Assembly (NCBI GenBank): GCA_015062005.1
Contig: SUVL01000007.1
Span: 1-64,000 of the forward strand
Direction of reading: 5' to 3'
From: Akkermansiaceae bacterium
Lineage (GTDB): Bacteria > Verrucomicrobiota > Verrucomicrobiia > Verrucomicrobiales > Akkermansiaceae
DNA: 64,000 bases
Below, one piece after another: positions 1 through 9,408 of the stretch (position 1 is the first letter of the stretch; every line of letters begins with the position of its first letter). The notes beneath the pieces were generated by a model. It was not told the DNA's origin. It ran no database searches and saw only the letters and a list, made by a program, of their open reading frames with translations. The translations under genes and the position numbers were made by a program.

Positions 1-820
1 AGAAGAGCACGGCAAAAGCATCGCGCATGGGCAAGGCATCGCTCGCGGCGCGGCTGGCAAACTTGCTCTGCCCCACCACCATGCCGGAAAGGAAGGCGCC
101 GAACTCCATGGAGGCATTGAACACATAAGACGACAGCACAGCAATGCCCAGAGCAATGACCAGCACACCCAGGGTGAAGAGTTCATCCGAGCCATTGCGG
201 GCCACATAGGTGAGCACCCTGGTGATGATTCGCTTGCCCAGGAAGGCCACAATGAGCACCAGCAGGGTGAGTTTCACCGCCATGCCTCCCAGCGCGGGCA
301 GCAGCGCATCGTTCCCGAACATGACGGGCATGAGCACCAGCAGGATGATGGTGAACAAATCCTCCACCACCAGCCAGCCCAGGGCGGTGTGCCCCGCGGG
401 GGTCTGGAGCATCTTGTTGTCCTCCAGCACGCGGGTGAGCACCACCGTGCTGGAAACGCACACGCACATGCCGAATATGGCCGCCGCCACCCAACCGCCG
501 GAGCCGCCACAGAAATAGTACACCAGGCCGCCGATACCGGTCCAGAGCAGGCTGCAGGTCACCGCACCCGGCACCGCCACCTTGCGCACCGCCAGCAGGT
601 CCTTGAAATGGAAATGCAGACCCACGCCGAACAGCAGCAGCACCACGCCGATGTGCGAGAACTCCTCCACCACATGGTGGTCCACCGGGTGGCCCCACCA
701 GTCCTGCGCGGCCAGCATGCCGGCCACCAGGTACCCCACCAGCGGGGAGAGGTGCAGTTTCTGCGCAACCATCCCCAACACAAAGGCCAGGGCCAGACCA
801 ATGACAAGTGTGAAAATCAT
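1..820 (-). CDS. Kef/CPA2-type cation:proton antiporter (partial, runs off window start)
   Basis: Minus-strand frame starting at 820 reads MIFTLVIGLALAFVLGMVAQKLHLSPLVGYLVAGMLA...; hydrophobic multi-TM, CPA2-like. Confidence 0.85.
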   Translation of the reverse strand, partial: MIFTLVIGLALAFVLGMVAQKLHLSPLVGYLVAGMLAAQDWWGHPVDHHVVEEFSHIGVVLLLFGVGLHFHFKDLLAVRKVAVPGAVTCSLLWTGIGGLVYYFCGGSGGWVAAAIFGMCVCVSSTVVLTRVLEDNKMLQTPAGHTALGWLVVEDLFTIILLVLMPVMFGNDALLPALGGMAVKLTLLVLIVAFLGKRIITRVLTYVARNGSDELFTLGVLVIALGIAVLSSYVFNASMEFGAFLSGMVVGQSKFASRAASDALPMRDAFAVLF

Positions 821-2199
821 ACCAGTACGCGAGCCCAGAGTACTTTGAGATAACGGCCCTCAGGATATGTGGAAAGGAAGGGATGATCCCAGCCGGGGCC
901 GGTCATATCCAGAATCTGCAGGCGGCGCCCCAGGCGCTGCGCGGCCTTGATGACCACCTTCTCGAACTCCGCAGGGCTCACCAGCCCGCTGCACGAGCAG
1001 GTCACAAACAAACCGCCTCGGCGCACGCACTGCAAGCCCAGCATGTTCAGGTCATTGTACTTCTTGAGGCCCTCCTCCTTCTCCTCATCACGCCCCAGCA
1101 CAAACTTGGGCGGGTCGAGCAGCACCACATCGAACAGCTTGCCGTTGCGCACCATCTGGCGGGCGTACACGAAAGCGTCCGCATGCACAAAGTCAATCCG
1201 CAGCGGGCCGTTCTGGGCGTTGATATTGGCGTTGCGCTTCGCCATCAGGATGGCTTTTTCATCCAGGTCCACTGCGGTCACCTCGGCAGCGCCACCGTGC
1301 AGCTTCGAGTAGATGGAGAAACCGCCGGAGTAGCAGCACAAATCCAGCATGGTCTTGCCCTGCACCAGGCGGGAAAGCTTCAAGCGGTTATCACGCTGGT
1401 CGCAGAAGAAACCGGTCTTGTGCCCCTGGGCAAAGTCCACTTCAAAATTCACACCGTTTTCCACGATGCGCACCTTGTGTACCGGCTCGCTCTTCGGCGC
1501 CTGGCTCACATCGATACCCTCCATGCGGGCAATGCCCTCATCCACCGTGATGACATGGCGGCTCGTGCCGCAGAGCTCATGAAGCAGCGGCAGCCACTGC
1601 GGCAGGCGCAGCCACACCCCCAGGGTGGTCACCTCCAGGCTCAGCACATCGTTATAGCGGTCCACAATCAGGCCTCCCAGACCATCCGAATCGCCGTGAA
1701 TCACACGGTAGGCATTCGTTGTTTCCTCCAGCCTGCAATCCTGGCGGCGCCAGCTCACTGCGCGGCGGATGGCGGCTTCCAGATCCTTCTCCTTCAGCAC
1801 ATCCGGCCCATGCTGCAACATACGCAGAGGGGTGCGGCTCTGCGGATTCCAGAACCCGCCGCCGAACAAGTCGCCGTTCTTGTCGTAAACATTGATAAGC
1901 CCGCCCTGCACCGCATCCGGGCTCACCGCCCCCAGCATACGCGGGAATACCGCGGGATTGTAGGTAAAATACTTGAGCTGCACCCAGGGGCGCACCCAGT
2001 TCTCGCTCCCTTCCGGAGCATCCGCCGTCTTGAACGCCCGCACCCGCGGTGCAGGCGCCCCCTGCGGGCGCTTCTTATCCTTGTACTTCGGCTTGAATCC
2101 CTGGTTTCTCTGCTGGTAATCGCTCACGCGCGAGATTATACGGGCAAGGAGGAGAAAAGTCAACCTCTGGCTTCCATTGTGAAGAAAAAGCCACAGCAA
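817..2199 (-). CDS. class I SAM-dependent rRNA methyltransferase, RlmI/RlmK-like (true start may be near 2127)
   Basis: LDLCCYSGGFSIYSKLHGGAAEVTAVDLDEKA, LLDPPKFV and CSCSGLVS motifs. Confidence 0.85.
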   Translation of the reverse strand: MLWLFLHNGSQRLTFLLLARIISRVSDYQQRNQGFKPKYKDKKRPQGAPAPRVRAFKTADAPEGSENWVRPWVQLKYFTYNPAVFPRMLGAVSPDAVQGGLINVYDKNGDLFGGGFWNPQSRTPLRMLQHGPDVLKEKDLEAAIRRAVSWRRQDCRLEETTNAYRVIHGDSDGLGGLIVDRYNDVLSLEVTTLGVWLRLPQWLPLLHELCGTSRHVITVDEGIARMEGIDVSQAPKSEPVHKVRIVENGVNFEVDFAQGHKTGFFCDQRDNRLKLSRLVQGKTMLDLCCYSGGFSIYSKLHGGAAEVTAVDLDEKAILMAKRNANINAQNGPLRIDFVHADAFVYARQMVRNGKLFDVVLLDPPKFVLGRDEEKEEGLKKYNDLNMLGLQCVRRGGLFVTCSCSGLVSPAEFEKVVIKAAQRLGRRLQILDMTGPGWDHPFLSTYPEGRYLKVLWARVLV

Positions 2200-2235
2200 G
2201 CCCCCACTGCGGGCGTGGTTCAGCAGGCGCGCATC

Positions 2236-2427
2236 TTAATTTCCGCCTTTGGCTTCTTCCTTGAGAAGCTCCTCGTATTCCTGCACCGTTTCCTCGATGA
2301 AGAGGGTGACGGCGGAGGTCATGGTCTGGCCATAGTAGGCGCAGGCCTGTTGAAACTTTGCAACCAGGGCACTGTCTACATACAAGCCCAGCATTTTCTT
2401 ATTTTCAGCTCTCTGTCGGGGTGCCAT
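2236..2427 (-). CDS. small ribbon-helix-helix-like protein
   Basis: 63 aa, MLGLYVDSALVAKFQQACAYYGQTMTSAVTLFIEETV, RHH-like pattern. Confidence 0.5.
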   Translation of the reverse strand: MAPRQRAENKKMLGLYVDSALVAKFQQACAYYGQTMTSAVTLFIEETVQEYEELLKEEAKGGN

Positions 2428-2431
2428 GTTC

Positions 2432-3418
2432 TTATTCAGTGGGGGTTGAGGGGATTCCTAAAATGGTGCCGGGCATAATCTTGTGGCCGGCGAAAAAACT
2501 TTCGGCGTTCATCTTGCGCGCGCCGCTGGGTTGCATGGTGGAAATACGGATAGCCCCACCGCGGCGGCCACCACAGGAAACCAGCATGCCATCCGGCCCG
2601 GATTCCAGCACCATGCCGGGCACGGCATCCGCCGGTTTGCGCACGTTCAGGAACATATCGATGGGTGGGAAAATCTTCAACGTCTTGTCCTGCCCGCTGT
2701 GTACGGAGGGATAAATCGTAAAGGTACCAGGCCAGGAGTGGTAAGCGCGAATCTTGCGCGCCACCTGCAGCGCCGGTTGCGCCCAGTCAATCTGGCCGTG
2801 GGAACGCAGCAGCTTGGGCGCATAGGTCATGAGATTCTCGTCCTGTTCCTCGCGCATATCCACGCCATCCTTGAGCGCATTGACAGCCTCCATGAGCGCC
2901 TCCGGCGCCAGCAGGGAGAGATCATCGTGCAGGCTTTCCCCCGTCTCCGTGCCCCGCAGCGGAATCGCCACCTTGCAGATGATATCGCCGGCATCCAGCT
3001 TCTTGACCACGTGCATGATGGTGATACCCGTCTCATCATCGCCTGCCTCAATCGCGGCCTGAATACAGGCCGCCCCACGGTGGCGGGGCAGCAGTGATGC
3101 GTGGGCATTGATGCAGGCCACCTTTGCCACGTCGATGACTTCCTGGGAAAGTATCTGCCCGTAGGCCATGACCACCACCACATCCGGCTCATATGCCCGC
3201 AGCTGTTCCACAGCAGCAGCATCGCGCATCTTTTCCGGCTGGAATACAGGTATGCCCAGCTGCTCTGCCACCACTTTCACGCGTGGCGGCGTCAGCTCCA
3301 TATGGCGTCCCACCGGACGGTCCGGCTGGGTTATCAGAGCCACAACCTGCTCCGTTTCTGCCAGCTTCTGTAATGAGGGAATGGCTATATCCCCCGTGGC
3401 CATCATCACGATTCGCAT
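2432..3418 (-). CDS. fmt: methionyl-tRNA formyltransferase
   Basis: MATGDIAIPSLQKL, NAHASLLPRHRGAACIQAAI, GETGITIM-like motifs. Confidence 0.93.
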   Translation of the reverse strand: MRIVMMATGDIAIPSLQKLAETEQVVALITQPDRPVGRHMELTPPRVKVVAEQLGIPVFQPEKMRDAAAVEQLRAYEPDVVVVMAYGQILSQEVIDVAKVACINAHASLLPRHRGAACIQAAIEAGDDETGITIMHVVKKLDAGDIICKVAIPLRGTETGESLHDDLSLLAPEALMEAVNALKDGVDMREEQDENLMTYAPKLLRSHGQIDWAQPALQVARKIRAYHSWPGTFTIYPSVHSGQDKTLKIFPPIDMFLNVRKPADAVPGMVLESGPDGMLVSCGGRRGGAIRISTMQPSGARKMNAESFFAGHKIMPGTILGIPSTPTE

Positions 3419-3424
3419 AGCGAC

Positions 3425-3453
3425 TAAATACCAGATTACCGGTGTTTAGTCAA
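3425..3453 (-). promoter_or_regulatory. sigma70-type promoter of fmt: TTGACT-N17-TATTTA, 6 nt before ATG
   Basis: Direct reading of minus strand upstream of the fmt start at 3418. Confidence 0.6.
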
Positions 3454-3503
3454 GCAATATTACGGAATTCCTTAACATTTTTTCATTCCACCCAGGAAGC
3501 AAA

Positions 3504-3575
3504 CAGCCCCGACGGGAATCGAACCCATATCTGCCCTTTAGGAGAGGGCCGTTCTATCCATTGAACTACGGGGCC
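3504..3575 (-). tRNA. tRNA-Arg (anticodon CCT)
   Basis: Cloverleaf readable: GGCCCCG acceptor, GCCCT-CTCCTAA-AGGGC anticodon arm, GGGTTCGATTCCC T arm. Confidence 0.92.
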
Positions 3576-3603
3576 AGGACTGTTTGAGAAGAGGAGTGTG
3601 GAC

Positions 3604-4428
3604 TCAGGCTTTGAATGCTTCGCGCACTTCCTGGAGCTGGTCTGCATCCAGGGCCGGTTGGAGTTCCGGGAGCATGCGGGCGAAGTATTCGGCCGGGGTC
3701 CAGCCGTGGAGCGGCTGGGGGGTGGGTTTCTCGAAGGCCCAGGTGGGGATGGGCAGCGCGAGATCCAGGATGACGGGAGAAAGCGGAGCCATGCGGCAGA
3801 GCGCATCTGCGGCTTCCTGCGCCAGAGAGGGGTGAGCTTCCAACACGCGGAGCACAAAGGTGCAGCTGAGGCGGTTGGGGGTGGTTTCGAGCTCGTCGAG
3901 CAGCTCCTCCAGACGCTCGGCAGGGAGCTCGAACAGGGGTTGCAGGAGCGGCAGCACGCGCATATCGGCCAGGCTGAGCACGGCATCCAGCAGCGTGGTG
4001 GGGGCGAACTCATCGCGCACCAGGCGGTTCACCAGCTCCTGCACACCGGCCAGAGGCTCGGTAGGGCCAGGCTGCGCAAGCGTCACCACGTAGGTGGCGG
4101 CTTTGCGGCTGAGTGCTTCATCGGGTTCATTGGAGGCGTAGGGGATGAGCGATTTCCAGCCTTCGCCCTTGCGGCCGGTGATGAAGCGGGAAAGCTGGAT
4201 GAGGCTGCTCTTGCGGGCTGCAACAGTAGTCTTGGCAGCGAAGATATCGTAGATATCGAAATTTTCCTCCAGTTTTTCCTCATCATTGCTGGCCATGAGC
4301 CCGCAGGCCATCATGGTAAGCGGCCATTGGTCCGTTCCGATTTCATGCACACGGACCGGGTCGTGAGCCATGGCAGCGAGACGCTCCAGCTCCGAAAGAC
4401 CGGTGAAGTTGTCCTGGTAAAGTCCCAT
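3604..4428 (-). CDS. hypothetical protein, helical-repeat-like
   Basis: 274 aa ORF, no recognised family. Confidence 0.6.
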   Translation of the reverse strand: MGLYQDNFTGLSELERLAAMAHDPVRVHEIGTDQWPLTMMACGLMASNDEEKLEENFDIYDIFAAKTTVAARKSSLIQLSRFITGRKGEGWKSLIPYASNEPDEALSRKAATYVVTLAQPGPTEPLAGVQELVNRLVRDEFAPTTLLDAVLSLADMRVLPLLQPLFELPAERLEELLDELETTPNRLSCTFVLRVLEAHPSLAQEAADALCRMAPLSPVILDLALPIPTWAFEKPTPQPLHGWTPAEYFARMLPELQPALDADQLQEVREAFKA

Positions 4429-4443
4429 GAGTCAGTGAATATA

Positions 4444-5259
4444 TCAGAAACCAGGGTTGAACTCGGCGCCACCCACCTCAGGGGCCTCGCCAAAGGGATT
4501 GCCCAGGGGATTGGCGTCCTGCCTGGGCTGGGCCACGGGCTCCACCGGGGTGGGGGCATCCACATCCAGCAGGGTAAGGCGCATCTCGACCGTCTTATCA
4601 GCCACCAGGGCGCTGGTGGGGCACTTGGTCTTGCACTGCTCATACCAGGAGCGTGCGGCATCCTTATCGCCCTTGGATTTGGCAAGGTCGCCCAGCATGA
4701 GGTAGGCCAGGGCTGAGTAGGGATTGGTCTCCAGCTGGGTGATGCGGGTCCAGGTGGGAGCGGAGTCCTTGTTCTGCTGCAATTCGTGCGTGGCGAGAGC
4801 TGCCAGGGCGCGGGCGCGCAGCGGCACGGGGGCATTGCTGGCGGCAGCTTTTTCAAGGGCCGCGATGCCGGCTTCATCCCCCTTGGCCAGCAGGGAGAGG
4901 CCACTCATGAGCTCCGCAGTCACGGCAGACGGGGTGCTGCTGTATTCCTGCCGGAGAGTCTCTATGGCGGCGGCATCATACTCATCTGCGCTGGCAATTC
5001 CCCCGCCGGGGGAAGTAATCTTCATGGCCTGGATGACCTGGGCCGCAGCCTCGTGGCGCATATCATTGCGGTGAGAGAAGAACGCGATGATACCACCGGC
5101 CACGATACCGAGGGTAATGCCACCCCACATCAGCTTCTTATAGTGAGCGTTGAGGAACTGCTCGTGCTTAGACGGGCCGATGGCGATTTCGCCGATGGCC
5201 TTGATTTCCTCAGGAGAAAGAGGCATGGTATCCTCATTGGTCTTGCTGTTGGTGTCCAT
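4444..5259 (-). CDS. single-TM protein with TPR-like C-terminal region (YfgM-like)
   Basis: N-terminal TM YKKLMWGGITLGIVAGGIIAFFS followed by TPR-like helices. Confidence 0.55.
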   Translation of the reverse strand: MDTNSKTNEDTMPLSPEEIKAIGEIAIGPSKHEQFLNAHYKKLMWGGITLGIVAGGIIAFFSHRNDMRHEAAAQVIQAMKITSPGGGIASADEYDAAAIETLRQEYSSTPSAVTAELMSGLSLLAKGDEAGIAALEKAAASNAPVPLRARALAALATHELQQNKDSAPTWTRITQLETNPYSALAYLMLGDLAKSKGDKDAARSWYEQCKTKCPTSALVADKTVEMRLTLLDVDAPTPVEPVAQPRQDANPLGNPFGEAPEVGGAEFNPGF

Positions 5260-5270
5260 AGTGCGGTGGT

Positions 5271-6200
5271 TTATCTGTAAACTTTGTTGAGGGAGCGGAG
5301 GCGCTCCAGGTCGAAATAGTTATTGAAGCCCAGGTTGTGGTAAATTTCCAGGGTGGCTTTGGATTTATTGAGCGTGTAGAAGTGGATACCATCCACATCG
5401 GCATCGAGCAATTCGCTGCACTGGTTGCTGGCGTAGTTGATGCCTATGCGCTCGATGGAGGCTTTATCGCCCCCGGCGCGAAGCATAGCCTTGAGCAAGC
5501 GGGCCGGGAAGTTGGTACCGGCAGAGAGTTCAGCCATGCGGTTCATGCTGGAAATAGAGGTTACGGGCATGATACCGGCGATGATGGGCACGTTGATATC
5601 CATGATGCGGCAGCGGTCACGGAAATCGAAGAAGGCGTGATTATCAAAAAAGAGCTGCGTGCAGATGTAGTCTGCCCCCTCATCAACCTTGGCCTTGAGA
5701 AAATCCATTTCCCTGAGGCGGTTGCGGGAGTCCGGATGCCCCTCGGGGAATCCAGCCACTCCAATGGAGAGCCGGTAAGGAAGATTCTGGCGTTCCTCCC
5801 AGCTGCGGATGAAGCGCACAAGGTCGGCCGCGTGGCGGAAAGCATCCTGCGAGGGGTCGTAGGGACAGTTGCGGGGAGGATCCCCACGCAAGGCCATGAT
5901 GGCGCGGGCTCCGGCACTGATGTAGCCATGCAGGATTTCCTCAATCTCAGCCTCGGTGTGTCCCACGCAGGTGAGATGGGGCACAGTGGGAATACCACGG
6001 CTCTGCATGTCGTGCACCACGGAACGGGTGAGACCGCGGGAACTTCCGCCGGCACCGTAGGTGACGCTCACGAAACTCGGATTGAACTCCTGAAGCTTGA
6101 CGACCGTTTCCAGCAGAGTGGCTGCCCCCTCCGGTGTCTTGGGGGGGAAGAACTCGAATGAGAAACTCGGGGTTCTGTCGAACAGAGCGTTCATGAACAC
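5271..6200 (-). CDS. metF: methylenetetrahydrofolate reductase
   Basis: SFEFFPPKTPEG, VSVTYGAGGSSR, GVAGFPEGHP motifs. Confidence 0.95.
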   Translation of the reverse strand: MFMNALFDRTPSFSFEFFPPKTPEGAATLLETVVKLQEFNPSFVSVTYGAGGSSRGLTRSVVHDMQSRGIPTVPHLTCVGHTEAEIEEILHGYISAGARAIMALRGDPPRNCPYDPSQDAFRHAADLVRFIRSWEERQNLPYRLSIGVAGFPEGHPDSRNRLREMDFLKAKVDEGADYICTQLFFDNHAFFDFRDRCRIMDINVPIIAGIMPVTSISSMNRMAELSAGTNFPARLLKAMLRAGGDKASIERIGINYASNQCSELLDADVDGIHFYTLNKSKATLEIYHNLGFNNYFDLERLRSLNKVYR

Positions 6201-6221
6201 TGCATACGTAAAACGTGAAGG

Positions 6222-6953
6222 TCAGGGAACAGGCGTGAGCACCGCCTCAATTTCGGGCATGGGCTCGGGGGTCTCCGAGGGCGGTGCGGGCGGCGTGTAA
6301 TTTTCCAGCCGGAGGTCCCGGCTGCTCAGGAAAGGAGACACAATTACCACATCCCCGGGACGAGGCTTGCGGTTTTCTTCAGCCACTGGGTCCTTCACAC
6401 CGCCGAAATTGGCCTCCTTGATGGCAGCTGTGTACTGCCCGGATTCCTCATCACGGCCATCCACGGTGGCTTCGCACACAATGTAGTCCTCGCGCTGCAC
6501 TGCTATAATCAGGCCTTCATTCACCGGCATGTTTCCCTCTGCCTTGAAAAGCAACACGGCGCAATCCTCCAGATATGCGGTCACCGCCCCCAGGGGAGAA
6601 GGCTTGGCGGCATCCTCGGCAGCGGTAGCGGCTTCCTCAATTTCCTGGCGACGCTTGGCAGAAGCCAGCACGCTGGTCTCCTCTGCGGCGTTCAATTCGG
6701 CCTCATTCTTCTTGGCTTCCTCCTCCGCAGCGGCGCGGGCAGCAGCAACCTCGGGGGCATCCACATCCTTCCCCAATTGGGACATGCGGGCATCGTGCTC
6801 CTGCTGGCGCTTCTCATACTCATTGATTTTCAACTGAGTCTGATACATCTCATACTGCATCTGGCGCGCCGGCAGCAGCACCGTAAACGCGTAGAACATG
6901 AGTCCCACGGTGGCAATGAGAAGCACAAGGATGGTTGCGCGAAAAGCGTTCAT
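6222..6953 (-). CDS. hypothetical single-TM coiled-coil protein
   Basis: MNAFRATILVLLIATVGLMFYAF TM then Ala/Glu-rich coil. Confidence 0.6.
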   Translation of the reverse strand: MNAFRATILVLLIATVGLMFYAFTVLLPARQMQYEMYQTQLKINEYEKRQQEHDARMSQLGKDVDAPEVAAARAAAEEEAKKNEAELNAAEETSVLASAKRRQEIEEAATAAEDAAKPSPLGAVTAYLEDCAVLLFKAEGNMPVNEGLIIAVQREDYIVCEATVDGRDEESGQYTAAIKEANFGGVKDPVAEENRKPRPGDVVIVSPFLSSRDLRLENYTPPAPPSETPEPMPEIEAVLTPVP

Positions 6954-7084
6954 GCGGGCAAGTATAGCAAAAACAGTTTCGGATTCAAGCAAAGAATCTG
7001 TCACAAAATGTGCCTGTTTTTGGCATACAGGCTTGATTTCTGCTTGCAAGTTGGCAGTCGGCGGGATATAAAACAGGTGATACA

Positions 7085-7711
7085 ATGTTGAATCTGCCAA
7101 ACACCATCACGCTTTCCCGCATCATCCTCGTCATTGTCTATACGGTGGCTCTGGCCATTGATGGCAGTGTCTCGCCCCACATCAATGAAGTGACGGGGGG
7201 ATGGTTCAAGCCCATTTCCATGACCGCCTGCATCGCACTGTGGGCGTTCGTTGTGGCCGCCATCACGGACTTTTTCGACGGCTACCTGGCCCGCAAATAC
7301 AATCTGATAACCAATTTCGGCAAGCTGATGGACCCGCTGGCAGATAAGATTCTGGTCAGTGCAGCGTTTATCTACCTGACCGCCGTGGGGATATGCCCAT
7401 TCTGGGTATCCATTCTCATCATCTTCCGGGAGTTTCTGGTGACAGGGCTCCGCCAGCTGGCAGTGGCTCAAGGAGTGGTGATAGCGGCGGATCGCCTGGG
7501 CAAGTGGAAGACCGCCGCCCAGCTCACCTACTGCATAGCCTGCATGGCGCAGCTGGCCTATGGCGGCAACCTGTTCGAGCCCCTGCGTTCGCTGAGCATC
7601 GGCGAGAGCGGCTGGTGGTTCCGCGAAATTGCCCTGTGGCTGAGTGTCATTCTCACCCTCTGGAGCGGTGCAAACTACTGCATCCACAGCCGTCACCTGG
7701 TGCGCGGCTAA
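7085..7711 (+). CDS. pgsA: CDP-diacylglycerol--glycerol-3-phosphate 3-phosphatidyltransferase
   Basis: LPNTITLSRIILVI; ITDFFDGYLARKYNLITNFGKLMDPLADK CDP-alcohol phosphotransferase motif. Confidence 0.93.
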   Translation: MLNLPNTITLSRIILVIVYTVALAIDGSVSPHINEVTGGWFKPISMTACIALWAFVVAAITDFFDGYLARKYNLITNFGKLMDPLADKILVSAAFIYLTAVGICPFWVSILIIFREFLVTGLRQLAVAQGVVIAADRLGKWKTAAQLTYCIACMAQLAYGGNLFEPLRSLSIGESGWWFREIALWLSVILTLWSGANYCIHSRHLVRG

Positions 7712-7736
7712 CCCCATAATCCAACCGATTTACGCG

Positions 7737-8318
7737 ATGAACCACATTTTTACCATTTTCTGTGCAGCGGCAGGGGTACTGCTGCTGGGCAGTTGCCAGC
7801 AGAAGCAGTACAAAGCCTATTTCCTGACCGAGTCCTCCAACCCGGAGGCAGGTGCTGCGTTCAACGTGCGCTACAATGGCCGCATGTACAACCGCATGCC
7901 CATCATGAGCCTGAAGCACTTTGAGAAGTTCAAATCCTTCATGGCAGATGACGGCTCCTACGGCATGGTGCTCTACACCCCCAAGGAATACCGCATGCGC
8001 CTGTATACGGAAACCCAGCAGAACCTCGGCAAGCACATTCTGCCGGTTATCGATGGTCTGGCCTTTGACCCCATGGAAATTGACTGTGGCATTTCCGATG
8101 GTCAGCTTATCATCTGGGGCGGTCTGAATGGTTATGACCTCAGGCGCATCAGCGAAACACTGGAGCCGGTTGACCCGGAAATCGAGGAAAAGCGCTATCT
8201 GGATGATGACCCGCGCCCGAAGCCTGAGCTGCCCAAGGAAGCAGCCCCGATGAAGGACGAGCACGGCCGCATCATCCCCGAATTGTACTCCTCCGCCACC
8301 CGAAATAAAAAGCAGTGA
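7737..8318 (+). CDS. hypothetical lipoprotein
   Basis: MNHIFTIFCAAAGVLLLGSC lipobox; in-frame start inside the longer ORF. Confidence 0.6.
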   Translation: MNHIFTIFCAAAGVLLLGSCQQKQYKAYFLTESSNPEAGAAFNVRYNGRMYNRMPIMSLKHFEKFKSFMADDGSYGMVLYTPKEYRMRLYTETQQNLGKHILPVIDGLAFDPMEIDCGISDGQLIIWGGLNGYDLRRISETLEPVDPEIEEKRYLDDDPRPKPELPKEAAPMKDEHGRIIPELYSSATRNKKQ

Positions 8319-9379
8319 CGCTCCCCCGGCTCATAACGACACTGGCCCTGCTCTGCTGCACCGCCTGGGCAGCCCCGCAGGATTTGGTTTTCCGTCTTCC
8401 CACGGCAAACAAAGCCCTCTTCACCACGGGGAAGGATGACTACTACGTGTACGTGGACCGCACCTTCGAAGGCGTCAAATCCAGACCCTGGCAGGCCGGG
8501 ACCTACGGCATGGTGCGCAATCCATTCCGCCCGAGCCCGGGCGGAGCCGTGATGTACAGCCGTTTTCACGAAGGAATCGACGTGAAGCCCATCTACCGCG
8601 ATGCCAATGGGGAGCCGCAGGATGAGGTACACCCGGTGGCCCCCGGACGGGTGGTGCATGCCAGCAGTAATCCGCGCCACAGCAACTACGGCCGCTATGT
8701 GGTGGTAGCCCACCAGGTGCCGGAAGGAACCATCTACTCACTGTATGCGCACCTGGCCTCCGTCACCTGCAGCGTGGGGCAGCATGTCGGCACCGGGAAT
8801 GTGCTGGGCAGACTCGGCTACAGCGGCGTAGGGCTCAACAAAACCCGCGCCCACCTGCACCTGGAAATCGGCCTCATGATTAACAGCCGCTTTGCAGACT
8901 TCTACATGGGCGAAAACAAGCACGGCCACTATAACGGGATGAACCTGGCAGGCTTCAATCCCACCGATGTGCTCATGGCCTGCAAGAATGGAACCCCTTT
9001 CTCTCTCAAGAGATATTTTTCCACGCTGAAGGAGCATTACCGCGTGGCGGTTCCCTGCGTGGGTACCATGGACATACTGCGCCGCCACCCGTTCCTTTAC
9101 AAGGGAAGCAGGGACGAGTGCTCGCGCCCCCGCTCCCTGGAAATCGCCTTCACGGCAGAGGGGGTGCCCATCGGCATCTACCCTGCCGACAGGGAAGTCA
9201 GCCAGCCCTGCATTATTTCCTGCAGCCCCATGCCCACATTGCAACAGAATTGCACCGTCAACCGCGTGAAAAACGATAGCAAACGGGCAGCGCTCACCCG
9301 CTCCGGGCTGGGCTACATCACACAATTCCTGTGGCAGGAGGGCATATATCCGCCCCCTGCGCCTGATACCGAATCCTGA
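8315..9379 (+). CDS. M23 family metallopeptidase
   Basis: RFHEGIDVKP, HSNYGRYVVVAH, YAHLAS, HLHLEIG motifs; GTG start. Confidence 0.85.
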   Translation: MTLPRLITTLALLCCTAWAAPQDLVFRLPTANKALFTTGKDDYYVYVDRTFEGVKSRPWQAGTYGMVRNPFRPSPGGAVMYSRFHEGIDVKPIYRDANGEPQDEVHPVAPGRVVHASSNPRHSNYGRYVVVAHQVPEGTIYSLYAHLASVTCSVGQHVGTGNVLGRLGYSGVGLNKTRAHLHLEIGLMINSRFADFYMGENKHGHYNGMNLAGFNPTDVLMACKNGTPFSLKRYFSTLKEHYRVAVPCVGTMDILRRHPFLYKGSRDECSRPRSLEIAFTAEGVPIGIYPADREVSQPCIISCSPMPTLQQNCTVNRVKNDSKRAALTRSGLGYITQFLWQEGIYPPPAPDTES

Positions 9380-9408
9380 TTTTACTGCAACCTCTCTCCA
9401 CCAGCACC

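Noticed and set aside
883-2478. 531-aa plus-strand ORF
   Set aside because: Antisense to the RlmI-like methyltransferase; no domain.
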